In this document: positions 40,229 to 49,394 of the stretch, one piece after another
Position numbering within the stretch: position 1 is the stretch's first letter
Layout: every line of letters starts with the position of its first letter
Origin: Hyphomicrobiaceae bacterium
Lineage (GTDB): Bacteria > Pseudomonadota > Alphaproteobacteria > Rhizobiales > Hyphomicrobiaceae
Direction of reading: 5' to 3'
DNA: 50,027 bases
Assembly: GCA_021775735.1 (NCBI GenBank)
Contig: JAJFHG010000007.1
Span: 1 to 50,027, forward strand
Position numbers and translations under genes: made by a program
The notes under the pieces: model-generated
Database searches by the model: none
What the model was told of the DNA's origin: nothing
Seen by the model: only the letters and a program-made list of their open reading frames with translations

Positions 40229-41368
40229 TTATGGACCAAGGTCGGCGCGCGTTTCCTCGATCAACAAGTCAGTGACACCCAGCATCGCCTCTTGGCGACT
40301 TTGTCCAGCGGAAACCATCACGTTATATCGGTTGATTTGGCGATCTGCGCTGGTACCGCCTTCGGCAATTTTGCGCATATGTAAAATCTCAGCTTCACAG
40401 CCGAAGGCTTCAGCGTCTTCACGGGTCAGCTCGATCAATTCCTCAACCAACTGGTGGAATGCGATGAGTTGGCCACGGCCAAAATCAAACAATGTGCCAT
40501 CAGTGCCGTAGCGCTGGGCGCGCCAGCAATTTTCCGCCAATAGAAAAGCTGGATATGAGCGCCACTTTTGATTTTTGCGACGAAGTCGATAAAGCATGCG
40601 CAACAGACAGCGAAAGAGTGCGGCGATGGCGAGTGCATCATCCATGCGCGTGCATACATCGCTGATCCGCATTTCAAGAGTTGGGAACCGCTCAGATGGT
40701 CGCAAATCCCACCACACCTTCGTGGCATCTTCAATGACGCCAGCGTTGAGTAAGACCTCAAGAGCTCTGCGGTATTCACCATGGCTCTCAAAGCGCTGCG
40801 GTAATCCTGTGCGCGGTAGTTCGTGCAGCACAGCAAGGCGATAGCTTTTAAGGCCCGTATCATCGCCTTCCCAAAACGGTGATGAGGTTGATAACATCAA
40901 CATGTGGGGCAGGAAGTAACGCACCTGGTTCATCAGATCGATGCGTAGCTCGTCGTCTTCAATGCCAACATGAACGTGCATCCCACAGATTGCTAACCGT
41001 CGACCAATGACACCAAGATCGCGCGCGAGGGTAAGGTAACGGTCTTTCTCTGTCGTACGGAGAGAGGATTTCTGCGCGAAGGGATGCGTGGACGCCGCGA
41101 TGGGTGCCAATCCCAGCTTGCCAGCATGAGTAACAATCAATCGGCGCAGTTGACCTAAGTCGCTGCGGGCCTCTTCAGGTGTCGTGCAGACTTTGGTGCC
41201 GACTTCGATCTGGGACTGGAAAAATTCTGGGCCAACCTTCTTGCCAAGCTCCGATTCCAGCGCTTGCATCAAAGCGTCTGGGGCTGACGCAAAGGCACGC
41301 GTCTCTGTATCGACGAGGTGGTACTCCTCCTCAATACCAAAGCTGAATGATGGCTCGGTAATACCCAT
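40229..41368 (-). CDS. YbdK-type carboxylate-amine ligase (GCS2 family)
   Basis: The 379-residue protein belongs to the GCS2 family, ATP-dependent ligases related to glutamate-cysteine ligase. SFGIEEEYHLVDTETRAF near residues 9-26 is the family start with the metal-binding Glu cluster. Further marks are AICGMHVHVGI near 130-140, EMRISDVCTRMDD near 231-243 and LRRKNQKWRSYPAFLLAENCWRAQRYG near 265-291. E. coli YbdK has weak glutamate-cysteine ligase activity, but the natural product is not established. The gene is near gor, so a glutathione-related role is possible. A structured sequence lies upstream of its start (41440-41507). Confidence 0.88.
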   Translation of the reverse strand: MGITEPSFSFGIEEEYHLVDTETRAFASAPDALMQALESELGKKVGPEFFQSQIEVGTKVCTTPEEARSDLGQLRRLIVTHAGKLGLAPIAASTHPFAQKSSLRTTEKDRYLTLARDLGVIGRRLAICGMHVHVGIEDDELRIDLMNQVRYFLPHMLMLSTSSPFWEGDDTGLKSYRLAVLHELPRTGLPQRFESHGEYRRALEVLLNAGVIEDATKVWWDLRPSERFPTLEMRISDVCTRMDDALAIAALFRCLLRMLYRLRRKNQKWRSYPAFLLAENCWRAQRYGTDGTLFDFGRGQLIAFHQLVEELIELTREDAEAFGCEAEILHMRKIAEGGTSADRQINRYNVMVSAGQSRQEAMLGVTDLLIEETRADLGP

Positions 41369-41685
41369 ATCTGCCCTTAAGCGTTCCGTTCTATCCTTGC
41401 CACGGTCAGACCTTTGAGGCCAGCAAAACTAAATAGGCGGGCAGGCTCTGAGGCCTCCATGTTGAGGCTGTACGAGGCAAGGTGAGCGGCGGGCATGAGG
41501 GCCTGCCACCGCTTCGCATTGGGACTGCAACTTAGGGCGCGGGCGTTCCGTCCGGCCGTTAAGCATTTGCAGCGCTGGCGTCTTTTTAAGTGATGTCCTA
41601 TAAGCGGCCAAAAGCTGTGGTTCTCTCGACATCAATATGGCTGATACCAGCCCGTTGAGAGCGTATAACGATGGAGTAAATGGCA
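41369..41685. other. Divergent gap with hairpin at 41440-41507
   Basis: No gene was seen. A hairpin (listed separately) is the main feature. TATAAG near 41601 could be a minus-10 element for the DAHP synthase gene, but no well-spaced minus-35 was found. The ribosome site GGAG at 41673-41676 serves the next gene. Confidence 0.35.
41440..41507. other. Long-range hairpin in divergent region
   Basis: GGCAGGCTCT (41440-41449) pairs with AGGGCCTGCC (41498-41507) over ten bases, one G-U. GCG before and CGC after extend it past a two-base bulge. An inner stem, GCCTC (41453-41457) with GAGGC (41464-41468), lies inside. It is about 180 bases upstream of the DAHP synthase start and 70 upstream of the ligase start. 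Confidence 0.4.
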
Positions 41686-43074
41686 ATGGCCACCAAATGG
41701 TCACCTCAGAGCTGGCGCAACCTTCCGATTGTCCAGGTTCCTGACTATCCAGACCAAGACACACTCAAAGCGGTTGAACAGAAACTGTCCTCGTTTCCGC
41801 CGTTGGTGTTTGCGGGTGAGGCGCGCGATTTGAAGAGTCAGCTTGCTGACGTCGCTGAAGGCAGAGGTTTTCTGCTGCAAGGCGGTGATTGTGCGGAAAG
41901 CTTCCTTGAGCATCACGCTGATAACATTCGTGATTTCTTCCGCGTCTTTTTGCAAATGGCTGTTGTGCTGACATATGCTGGTGGTTCTCCGGTTGTGAAA
42001 GTCGGACGCATTGCTGGCCAATTTGCTAAGCCGCGTTCTAAACCAACTGAAACAGTTGATGGCACGGAGCTTCCAAGCTATCGCGGTGATATCATCAATG
42101 GATCGGAGTTTACCTCTGAAGCGCGTATCCCGGATCCAAACCGACAACTGGAAGCGTACCGCCAGTCAGCGGCAACGCTTAATCTGCTGCGCGCGTTTGC
42201 TGGCGGTGGTTTTGCCAATCTAGAGCGCGTGCACCAATGGACGCTTGGTTTCGTCAAAGACAGTCCCCAAGGCCATCGCTACCAAGAGCTTGCGGATCGC
42301 ATTTCTGAAACGATGGATTTCATGCGGGCCTGCGGTGTGACTTCGGAGACAACGAGTGCATTGCAAGCAACCCACTTTTACACCAGCCATGAAGCGCTAC
42401 TGCTTGGTTACGAAGAGGCATTGGCACGTCAAGATTCAACGACTGGTGATTGGGTGGCGACATCGGGTCATATGATTTGGATCGGTGACAGAACACGTCA
42501 ACCTGACCATGCCCACGTTGAGTTCTGTCGTGGTGTGACCAATCCGATTGGCTTGAAATGCGGCCCCTCAATTGATGGGGACGGCTTGCTGCGCCTGATT
42601 GATCAGCTGAACCCTCAGAATGAAGCAGGGCGCATGACGCTGATTTGCCGGTTTGGGTTTGATAAGGCTGAAAAGCATTTGCCTCAGCTGATCCGCGCGG
42701 TTGAGCGGGAAGGGCGTAAGGTTGTTTGGTCGTGTGATCCAATGCACGGCAATACGATTTCAGCGGCAACAGGTTATAAGACGCGTCCGTTTGATCGCAT
42801 TTTGAAAGAGGTTGAGCACTTCTTTGATATCCACCGCGCTGAGGGTACGCATGCAGGTGGTATCCACGTCGAGATGACAGGTCAGAATGTCACCGAATGT
42901 ACTGGTGGTGCGACAGCCATTTCTGAATCGGATTTGAGAGACCGCTATCACACCCATTGTGATCCCCGTCTCAATGCCGATCAGTCGTTGGAACTGGCGT
43001 TCCTTGTTGCCGAACGCATGAAGCAAGAACGCGAAGCTGATGCGGCGGGCAGGCAAGCTGCTGCGTCAGCCTAA
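41686..43074 (+). CDS. Class II DAHP synthase
   Basis: This enzyme joins phosphoenolpyruvate and erythrose-4-phosphate, the first step of aromatic amino-acid synthesis. The 462-residue product is read from ATG 41686; GGAG at 41673-41676 gives nine bases of spacing, better than three for the ATG at 41680. Plant-type (class II) marks are visible: [10 protein letters not shown] near residues 67-76, [13 protein letters not shown] near 108-120, [12 protein letters not shown] near 264-275 and [11 protein letters not shown] near 347-357. The nadE gene starts five bases after its stop, an unusual operon partner. Confidence 0.92.
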   Translation: MATKWSPQSWRNLPIVQVPDYPDQDTLKAVEQKLSSFPPLVFAGEARDLKSQLADVAEGRGFLLQGGDCAESFLEHHADNIRDFFRVFLQMAVVLTYAGGSPVVKVGRIAGQFAKPRSKPTETVDGTELPSYRGDIINGSEFTSEARIPDPNRQLEAYRQSAATLNLLRAFAGGGFANLERVHQWTLGFVKDSPQGHRYQELADRISETMDFMRACGVTSETTSALQATHFYTSHEALLLGYEEALARQDSTTGDWVATSGHMIWIGDRTRQPDHAHVEFCRGVTNPIGLKCGPSIDGDGLLRLIDQLNPQNEAGRMTLICRFGFDKAEKHLPQLIRAVEREGRKVVWSCDPMHGNTISAATGYKTRPFDRILKEVEHFFDIHRAEGTHAGGIHVEMTGQNVTECTGGATAISESDLRDRYHTHCDPRLNADQSLELAFLVAERMKQEREADAAGRQAAASA

Positions 43075-43078
43075 CCTG

Positions 43079-44758
43079 ATGGCCACACAAACTGCCCCAT
43101 CGCTCAAGATTGCACTGGCACAGCTTAACCCCTGTGTTGGTGATCTTGATGGCAACGTGAAAAAGGCATGCTTGGCGCTTGATGATGCAGCCTCAAGGGG
43201 CGCGGATTTGGTTGTCTTTCCCGAACTGTTCATCACTGGTTACCCGCCAGAAGACCTTGTTTTGAAACCAGCCTTTCAAAGTGCAACGCGTTCGGCCCTA
43301 GAAGGCCTTGCCAAAGACTACAAGGATGGCCCGGGCATTTTGATGGGCACAATCTGGATTGATAACGACAAACTCTATAATGCGGTGGCGCTCCTCAACG
43401 GCGGGCGCGTTGAAACGTTGCGCTACAAAGTGGCGTTACCCAATTATGGCGTCTTCGATGAAAAGCGAGTTTTTGCCAAAGGCCCGATGCCCGGTCCAAT
43501 CCCGTTTCGCGGTGTCAAAATCGGTGTACCGATCTGTGAAGATATCTGGCGCGAAGATGTTACCGAGTGTTTGGAAGAGACTGGCGCGGAGCTGTTGCTT
43601 GTGCCTAATGGCTCCCCGTTTGACTGGAAAAAACCAGACGTGCGTTTGAACGTTGCGTTGGCACGCGTTACCGAAACAAGCTTGCCACTCGCGTATATCA
43701 ACCAGGTTGGTGGTCAAGATGAGCTGGTGTTCGATGGGGCATCGTTTGTGGTCAACAGCGATCATAAGCTCGCCGTCCAGATGCCGGCGTGGCGTGAGAC
43801 ACTGACCCTCACAGACTGGCAAAAACGTGATGACGAGACCTGGTGTTGTGCCAGCCAAACTCTGGCTGAATTGCCTAGCGGCGATGCAGCTGCCTATCAG
43901 GCCTGCGTCGTTGGCGTAAAAGATTACGTTGAAAAAAACGGATTTCCGAGCGTTGTGCTTGGTCTGTCGGGCGGCATTGATTCCGCTCTTGTCGCTGCGA
44001 TTGCAACCGATGCGCTGGGTGCAAATCGGGTTCACGCGGTTATGCTCCCTCACCACTACACATCGCAAGCCAGCTTGACCGACGCGGCGGACACAGCGGA
44101 AAACTTAAATCTGCGCTACGACACCATCGAGATTGCTGCCGCTGTTGCTGGCGTTGAGGGCGCTCTATCGAACCTTTTCAAAGGTCACAATGCTGATGTG
44201 ACAGAAGAGAATATCCAAAGTCGTTTGCGCGGCGTGCTTTTGATGGCTATTTCCAACAAGTTTGGTTCGATGCTGCTCACAACAGGCAACAAGTCTGAAA
44301 TGTCCGTCGGCTATGCAACGCTTTATGGCGACATGAACGGTGGCTTTAACCCGATTAAAGATCTGTATAAGACCGAGGTTTATCGCTTGTCTGCATGGCG
44401 CAATGCGAACACGCCAGAGGATGGGCTTGGACCCGACGGTGTTGTGATTGCCCCCAACATCCTTACAAAAGCGCCGACAGCTGAGCTGAAAGACAATCAA
44501 ACTGATCAGGACTCACTTCCGCCCTACGATGTCTTGGACGCCATATTAACCGGGCTGGTCGAAGAAGAAGCCTCTGTTGGTGACATTGAAGCACGTGGAA
44601 TTGATCGCGATACGATCTTGAAAATCGAGCATCTGCTCTATATTTCCGAATACAAGCGTCGCCAGGCGGCACCTGGTATTAAAATTTCAGCGCGAAACTT
44701 TGGTCGTGATCGTCGCTATCCGATCACCAATCGCTTCCGCGAGCGTCATCTTAGCTAA
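43079..44758 (+). CDS. nadE: Glutamine-dependent NAD+ synthetase
   Basis: NadE makes NAD from nicotinate adenine dinucleotide, taking ammonia from glutamine. The 559-residue protein is the two-domain type. The N-terminal nitrilase-like glutaminase has Glu in FPELFITGYPPEDL near 48-61, Lys in RYKVALPNYGVFDE near 115-128 and Cys in GVPICEDIW near 152-160. The C-terminal synthetase has the PP-loop LGLSGGIDSALV near 291-302, then YADLY-like GYATLYGDMNGG near 410-421. The start is ATG 43079, five bases after the DAHP synthase stop, so translation may be coupled; no clear ribosome site is seen. All catalytic residues are present. Confidence 0.93.
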   Translation: MATQTAPSLKIALAQLNPCVGDLDGNVKKACLALDDAASRGADLVVFPELFITGYPPEDLVLKPAFQSATRSALEGLAKDYKDGPGILMGTIWIDNDKLYNAVALLNGGRVETLRYKVALPNYGVFDEKRVFAKGPMPGPIPFRGVKIGVPICEDIWREDVTECLEETGAELLLVPNGSPFDWKKPDVRLNVALARVTETSLPLAYINQVGGQDELVFDGASFVVNSDHKLAVQMPAWRETLTLTDWQKRDDETWCCASQTLAELPSGDAAAYQACVVGVKDYVEKNGFPSVVLGLSGGIDSALVAAIATDALGANRVHAVMLPHHYTSQASLTDAADTAENLNLRYDTIEIAAAVAGVEGALSNLFKGHNADVTEENIQSRLRGVLLMAISNKFGSMLLTTGNKSEMSVGYATLYGDMNGGFNPIKDLYKTEVYRLSAWRNANTPEDGLGPDGVVIAPNILTKAPTAELKDNQTDQDSLPPYDVLDAILTGLVEEEASVGDIEARGIDRDTILKIEHLLYISEYKRRQAAPGIKISARNFGRDRRYPITNRFRERHLS

Positions 44759-44842
44759 TTTCCATTGTGCTCCCAGACCCCCTTGCGTTCCTGCTTGGCG
44801 TGGTTAGTGTGGCGCGACTTTTAAAGAGAGCTCCGACACTCC

Positions 44843-46213
44843 ATGGCACCTAAAACGCGTTTTGCGCCGTCTCCCACCGGCCTCATTCATATTGGCAACG
44901 CCCGCACTGCAATTTTGAATTACCTCTATGCCCTCAAAGCTGGCGGTACATTTCTATTGCGCATGGACGATACAGATCAGGAGCGCTCTAAGCCTGAATT
45001 CGCAGACGCGATTGAGCGTGATCTGGCCTGGCTTGGCATCAAGTGGGACCAGTTGGAACGCCAGTCTGATCGCATCACACGCTATCAGGAGATGGCCGAT
45101 AAACTCAAAGCGGAAGGCCGCCTTTACCCCTGTTATGAGACCGCTGATGAGTTGGACCGCAAACGCAAGCGCCAATTGGCCCGTGGGTTGCCGCCGATTT
45201 ATGACCGCAAGGCACTCAGCCTCAGCAAGGATGAGGTTGCAAAGTTTGAAGCGGACGGGCGCACGCCACACTGGCGCTTCCGGCTGGCCAACACGGCGGG
45301 GGAGAATTCTCTAGAACCGGTTTCAACCCACATCACCTGGGATGATCTCATTCGTGGTGATCAAACCGTTGACGTTGGTTCGCTGTCTGACCCCGTTTTG
45401 ATCCGAGGTGACGGCACATTTCTCTACACGCTCACCAGCGTTATTGATGATTGGGACTTTGGCGTCACTCACATAATTCGTGGTGATGACCACATTACCA
45501 ACACTGGTGTGCAGGTGCAGGTGTTTGAAGCACTAGGTGCACCTGTTCCAGCGTTTGGTCATCATAGTTTGTTAACGGCCGCCGATGGCAAGGCGCTGTC
45601 GAAGCGACTTGGTTCGCTGGCGCTTGAGAATGTGCGTGAACAAGGCTTGGAAGCGATGGCCGTTGTCAGCCATGCAGCGCTGATCGGAACCTCCGATGCG
45701 ATTGAACCACACAAAAATATGGATGGTCTTGCTGACCTGTTTGAAGTCAGCAAAATTTCAACTGCACCAGGCCGGTTCTCCGAAGAGGAGTTGAAAGGTC
45801 TCAACGCCAAGCTGTTGCATAAACTTGATTACGCCGATGTAGCAGAGCGCCTTGCCGGGTTTGGTATTCAAGACGCAGAAGCATTCTGGAATGTGGTGCG
45901 CGGCAACCTGGAAATACTTGGCGATATTAAGCAGTGGTGGGAAGTTGTCGACGGCTCGATCGTGCCCAACATCTCAGATGCAGCGTTTCTGAAGGCTGCT
46001 GCGGAGGTGTTGCCTGATGCCCCGTTTGATGACACCACATGGAAAACATGGACGAATGCTGTCAAAGAAGCCACTGGGGCTAAGGGCAAGGCCTTATTTC
46101 ACCCTTTACGTCTTGCGCTAACGGGACAAGGCTCTGGCCCGGAAATGAAACAGCTCTTAGCGTTGATCGGCCGAGAAAAAGCGTTGAAACGCCTTCAGGG
46201 AGAGACGGCGTAA
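44843..46213 (+). CDS. gltX: Glutamate--tRNA ligase
   Basis: The 456-residue class I aminoacyl-tRNA synthetase begins APKTRFAPSPTGLIHIGNARTA, with the HIGH motif as HIGN. The second motif is KALSKR (residues 250-255), the KMSKS equivalent. FLLRMDDTDQERS near 38-50 and DDHITNTGVQVQVFEAL near 214-230 are family-typical. Alphaproteobacteria usually carry two gltX genes, one charging both tRNA-Glu and tRNA-Gln; which of the two this is cannot be told by eye. AAAGAGAG precedes the ATG. The gene lies after nadE with 84 bases between. Confidence 0.94.
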   Translation: MAPKTRFAPSPTGLIHIGNARTAILNYLYALKAGGTFLLRMDDTDQERSKPEFADAIERDLAWLGIKWDQLERQSDRITRYQEMADKLKAEGRLYPCYETADELDRKRKRQLARGLPPIYDRKALSLSKDEVAKFEADGRTPHWRFRLANTAGENSLEPVSTHITWDDLIRGDQTVDVGSLSDPVLIRGDGTFLYTLTSVIDDWDFGVTHIIRGDDHITNTGVQVQVFEALGAPVPAFGHHSLLTAADGKALSKRLGSLALENVREQGLEAMAVVSHAALIGTSDAIEPHKNMDGLADLFEVSKISTAPGRFSEEELKGLNAKLLHKLDYADVAERLAGFGIQDAEAFWNVVRGNLEILGDIKQWWEVVDGSIVPNISDAAFLKAAAEVLPDAPFDDTTWKTWTNAVKEATGAKGKALFHPLRLALTGQGSGPEMKQLLALIGREKALKRLQGETA

Positions 46214-46251
46214 TACAAGATATTGATGGAGACCTGTCGGCCGCAGTTCTA

Positions 46252-47352
46252 TTACGGTTGGGTTTGTGCGCTCCAACCCTCAGCAATAGCTGGGCCTTGG
46301 CGTGTGCGTGGATCTTGTGGTGCCAGATCTGAGCGCCGCACAGAATCGGGGCTACTGGCATCAGCTTGGTACTCCGAAGCCTTACACGAACATCCCTTGA
46401 CGTATTCCTTGCGATAGCGAAATGCGGTTTTTAACTCTGTATAGAGCTGACGGGTTTGGGTTGATACCATCTGCTCTACCGCGCCACCCGGATTTTGATA
46501 ATAAAACAATTGAGCTGGTGCCGCGCACTTTGATTGACAGCGTTCGGCGTCGCGTTGGAAGTGGTTGGGCAGTGTAGAAAAACTAATTGGGAAGTAATAG
46601 CCATCGCACATGCGCACGCACAGTGTGCGGTAGGTGGCATAGGGCAGCGCCGAGTTATAGCGACCAAAGGCACCATCATATCCACCGCGGCTTTCTTCAT
46701 CCTGCCACAGCGAAGAAAATGGGTTTGGAGTACGACGGCGTGCCTGCTGTACGTAGTTATCACCACAGCCATTGCGCGCTAACGCGCGAATAATATCGTC
46801 TTGATAGGACCGCCCACTTGATGAGTTGATCTGACTAAGCTGCGATTCCAGCTGAGCCAACTGGCGTTTGCTGGCATTGCGCGTATTGGCCAATTGAATA
46901 CAACGTTTGGTGCGCTTCAACGTTTTAGAAAATAGGAAATAGCTGTAGCACTTCTTGCGGTCCAGATTGACTTCAGCCTGCTGCATGGCGCGGCGTGTCT
47001 CGCGGATCTGGTTGCTGATCGCCGGGATTTGATCGCGGCCGCGATTGGCACCCTTACTTTCGTTGACGAGGCGCTGTTCAAGTTGCAGGCAGATATCACC
47101 TTTTGGTGTCCAACCACGTGGATCATCAAAATCAAGACCACGAGGTTGCGGTCTTGGCCGTGGGCGAGGTTTGGTTTCGGATGCCCAAGGCCATTGGATG
47201 CCCTGCGCGAGTAGCGTCGGCGGTGCACTCATTGTTCCGATAGCGAGGAACGTTCCGGTCAACAACAGTGTGAGCACGGGTCGCCTGTTTTTGACGGGCG
47301 TGACAACACCTCTGACATTTGTCTTATTGATATATTTTGACTTACTGTCCAA
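46252..47352 (-). CDS. DUF2865 family exported protein
   Basis: The 366-residue protein has an N-terminal hydrophobic segment (about residues 26-49), probably a signal peptide or anchor. A Pro/Arg stretch (KPRPRPRPQPRG) and a coiled-coil-like region (about 75-175) follow. The C-terminal part is the DUF2865 domain of Rhizobiales, with TYRTLCVRMCDGYYFPISFS near 238-257, paired cysteines in ERCQSKCAA and the final GCSCKA. Ten or so cysteines in the mature part suggest several disulfides. The start is uncertain (TTG 47352; GTG near 47280 would still keep the signal). The function is unknown. It is convergent with gltX. Confidence 0.85.
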   Translation of the reverse strand: MDSKSKYINKTNVRGVVTPVKNRRPVLTLLLTGTFLAIGTMSAPPTLLAQGIQWPWASETKPRPRPRPQPRGLDFDDPRGWTPKGDICLQLEQRLVNESKGANRGRDQIPAISNQIRETRRAMQQAEVNLDRKKCYSYFLFSKTLKRTKRCIQLANTRNASKRQLAQLESQLSQINSSSGRSYQDDIIRALARNGCGDNYVQQARRRTPNPFSSLWQDEESRGGYDGAFGRYNSALPYATYRTLCVRMCDGYYFPISFSTLPNHFQRDAERCQSKCAAPAQLFYYQNPGGAVEQMVSTQTRQLYTELKTAFRYRKEYVKGCSCKASEYQADASSPDSVRRSDLAPQDPRTRQGPAIAEGWSAQTQP

Positions 47353-47715
47353 CGCAGTTTTCCAACGTCAACAAAGGGTGCAGCCCCAATGGTTTAGGGC
47401 CTTAGGTCCCGGCACTATGTCGGTGCTCGCTTAGGCGGTCAATGCGGAGCAATTGCGGCATCCCGCCAGTGGGGGGTTTTATGTGGGAAAAAGGCGTCCA
47501 TTTCCGGGCGGTTTGGAAATCCACCATGCCTCTGCAACCGGCTTGACCCGGATTAGGTCACACCGCATAACCCAAACCATCACGTTGAGGCGATTTGCGG
47601 TTGAACAGGGTTCGCGAACGAGGAGCAGGGGTAGCGTGACGCGCGCACCAACCTGCAGTCTCTGCCATTTGTTTAAAAACCTGTTTACTGATTGCGGCCG
47701 GGTAAGGGGATATTC
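47353..47715. other. Divergent gap between DUF2865 gene and cysS
   Basis: No gene was recognised. A small hairpin is formed by ATTTCC (47500-47505) and GGAAAT (47515-47520). GTTCGCGAAC at 47610-47619 is a perfect ten-base palindrome. Minus-strand bases 47559-47538 resemble the 3' half of a thiamine-pyrophosphate aptamer but the 5' half is missing. The ribosome site AAGGGGA (47704-47710) belongs to cysS. Confidence 0.4.
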
Positions 47716-49197
47716 GTGGCACGTACCACACAAAATTTGCAGCTTTACAATACGCTGACGCGGGAGAAGGCACGGTTCAAGCCGCTCGATCCAGCACACA
47801 TCCGACTATATGTCTGCGGACCAACGGTTTATGACTTTGCCCACATCGGCAACGCCCGCCCGGTGATTGTCTTCGATGTGCTGTATCGCTTGCTCAGCCA
47901 TCTCTTTGGTCGAGAGCATGTCACCTATGTGCGCAATATCACGGATGTTGATGACAAGATCAATGCACGCGCGCTTCGCGACTTTCCAGATTTGCCTCTC
48001 AACGCGGCGATTGCGAAGGTCACAAAGACAACAGCAGATCAGTTTCATGCCGACGTAGCAGCACTTGGCTGTTTGGAACCAACACATGAACCGCGCGCAA
48101 CTGACAACATTCAACAAATGCAGGACATGATTGCGGCATTGATCGCCAAAGGTCATGCCTACGAAGCTGAAGGCGAAGTGTTGTTTGACACCGCTTCAAT
48201 GGCGGATTACGGCGCGCTGTCCAAACGCAATTTAGATGAACAGCAGGCAGGCGCGCGCATTGAAGTCGAAGCCCACAAGAGGAATGCGGCTGACTTTGTA
48301 TTGTGGAAAGGATCGAGTGAAACGGAACCTGGATGGGAGAGCCCCTGGGGTCGTGGCCGTCCGGGATGGCACATCGAGTGTTCGGCGATGTCCAATCGCT
48401 ACTTGTGGGATGCGGTTGCAGATCAGCTCTCGGACGATGCGAAAGCGCATGCACATGAATTTGATATCCATGGTGGCGGTTTGGATCTCATCTTCCCGCA
48501 TCATGAAAATGAGATTGCCCAATCCAGATGTGCGCATGATGCAGGCGCAATGGCGCGGGTGTGGATGCACAACGGCTTTTTGCAAGTTGAAGGTGAAAAG
48601 ATGTCCAAGTCGTTGGGCAACTTCATCACCATCAATGAGCTTTTAGCAACGGACAAATTTGGTGGCCGCAAATGGCCGGGTGAAGTTTTGAGGTTGGCGA
48701 TGTTGATGACACATTATCGCGAACCGATTGATTTTTCCGTCCGAAAGCTGGAGGAAGCTTCAAACATTCTTGAGCGTTGGTACCAGCTGGCGGGGAAGGC
48801 GTTACCAGAGCGTGACGCTGACTGGGAAAACGAGATCGTAGATCAGGCGCTCAGCAATGATCTCAACACGCCGGATGCTATTCGGCGCTTGTCCACTCTT
48901 GCAGATGCCGTTCGTGATCAACCAGAGGCTGCGGGTCGCTTTAAGCAGGTCGCCAATTTGCTGGGCTTTCTAACTCAAACCAAGTCCGAATGGGACGCAG
49001 CGAAACGCGCTGACGTCACGCTGTCAGACGATGAGATCCTGGCCCAAATTGCAGCCCGCCACGCGGCACGTCAGGCAAAAGACTGGGCAGAAGGTGACCG
49101 TATCCGCGATGAGCTGCTTAAGATGGGTATTCAACTCAAGGACGCCAAGAACCCTGAAACAGGTGAGATTGAGACGACGTGGGAGGTGAAGCGTTAG
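47716..49197 (+). CDS. cysS: Cysteine--tRNA ligase
   Basis: The 493-residue enzyme starts at GTG 47716, five bases after AAGGGGA. Zinc binds through the first Cys in [18 protein letters not shown] (residues 33-50, HIGN inside), then Cys, His and Glu in GWHIECSAM and [20 protein letters not shown]. The second signature is KMSKS at 295-299, followed by LGNF. The C-terminal anticodon-binding part ends in [18 protein letters not shown]. The whole family structure is intact. cimA follows 197 bases downstream on the same strand, a neighbourhood common in Rhizobiales. Confidence 0.97.
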   Translation: MARTTQNLQLYNTLTREKARFKPLDPAHIRLYVCGPTVYDFAHIGNARPVIVFDVLYRLLSHLFGREHVTYVRNITDVDDKINARALRDFPDLPLNAAIAKVTKTTADQFHADVAALGCLEPTHEPRATDNIQQMQDMIAALIAKGHAYEAEGEVLFDTASMADYGALSKRNLDEQQAGARIEVEAHKRNAADFVLWKGSSETEPGWESPWGRGRPGWHIECSAMSNRYLWDAVADQLSDDAKAHAHEFDIHGGGLDLIFPHHENEIAQSRCAHDAGAMARVWMHNGFLQVEGEKMSKSLGNFITINELLATDKFGGRKWPGEVLRLAMLMTHYREPIDFSVRKLEEASNILERWYQLAGKALPERDADWENEIVDQALSNDLNTPDAIRRLSTLADAVRDQPEAAGRFKQVANLLGFLTQTKSEWDAAKRADVTLSDDEILAQIAARHAARQAKDWAEGDRIRDELLKMGIQLKDAKNPETGEIETTWEVKR

Positions 49198-49394
49198 GCT
49201 TAGCGCCCGGTATTTCGGGCAATGCGACTTGTTGCTGACGCCGATACCCCCTATCTGACCACTGAGATCAGTCAAAATCTGAACCGAATTCCAGATCAAG
49301 TCTTCATGCTGTTAACGCACTTGGATCTAAAATGCGTTACAACTAGAGCTGAAGCGGCTTAAACGTCCCAACCCCTTTTGGAGATCCATGCCTC

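Noticed and set aside
47538-47559. Thiamine-pyrophosphate riboswitch on the minus strand
   Set aside because: The stretch resembles the ACCTGATCCGGGTAATGCCGG half of the aptamer, but the CTGAGA element is missing and the gene downstream (DUF2865) has no thiamine link.
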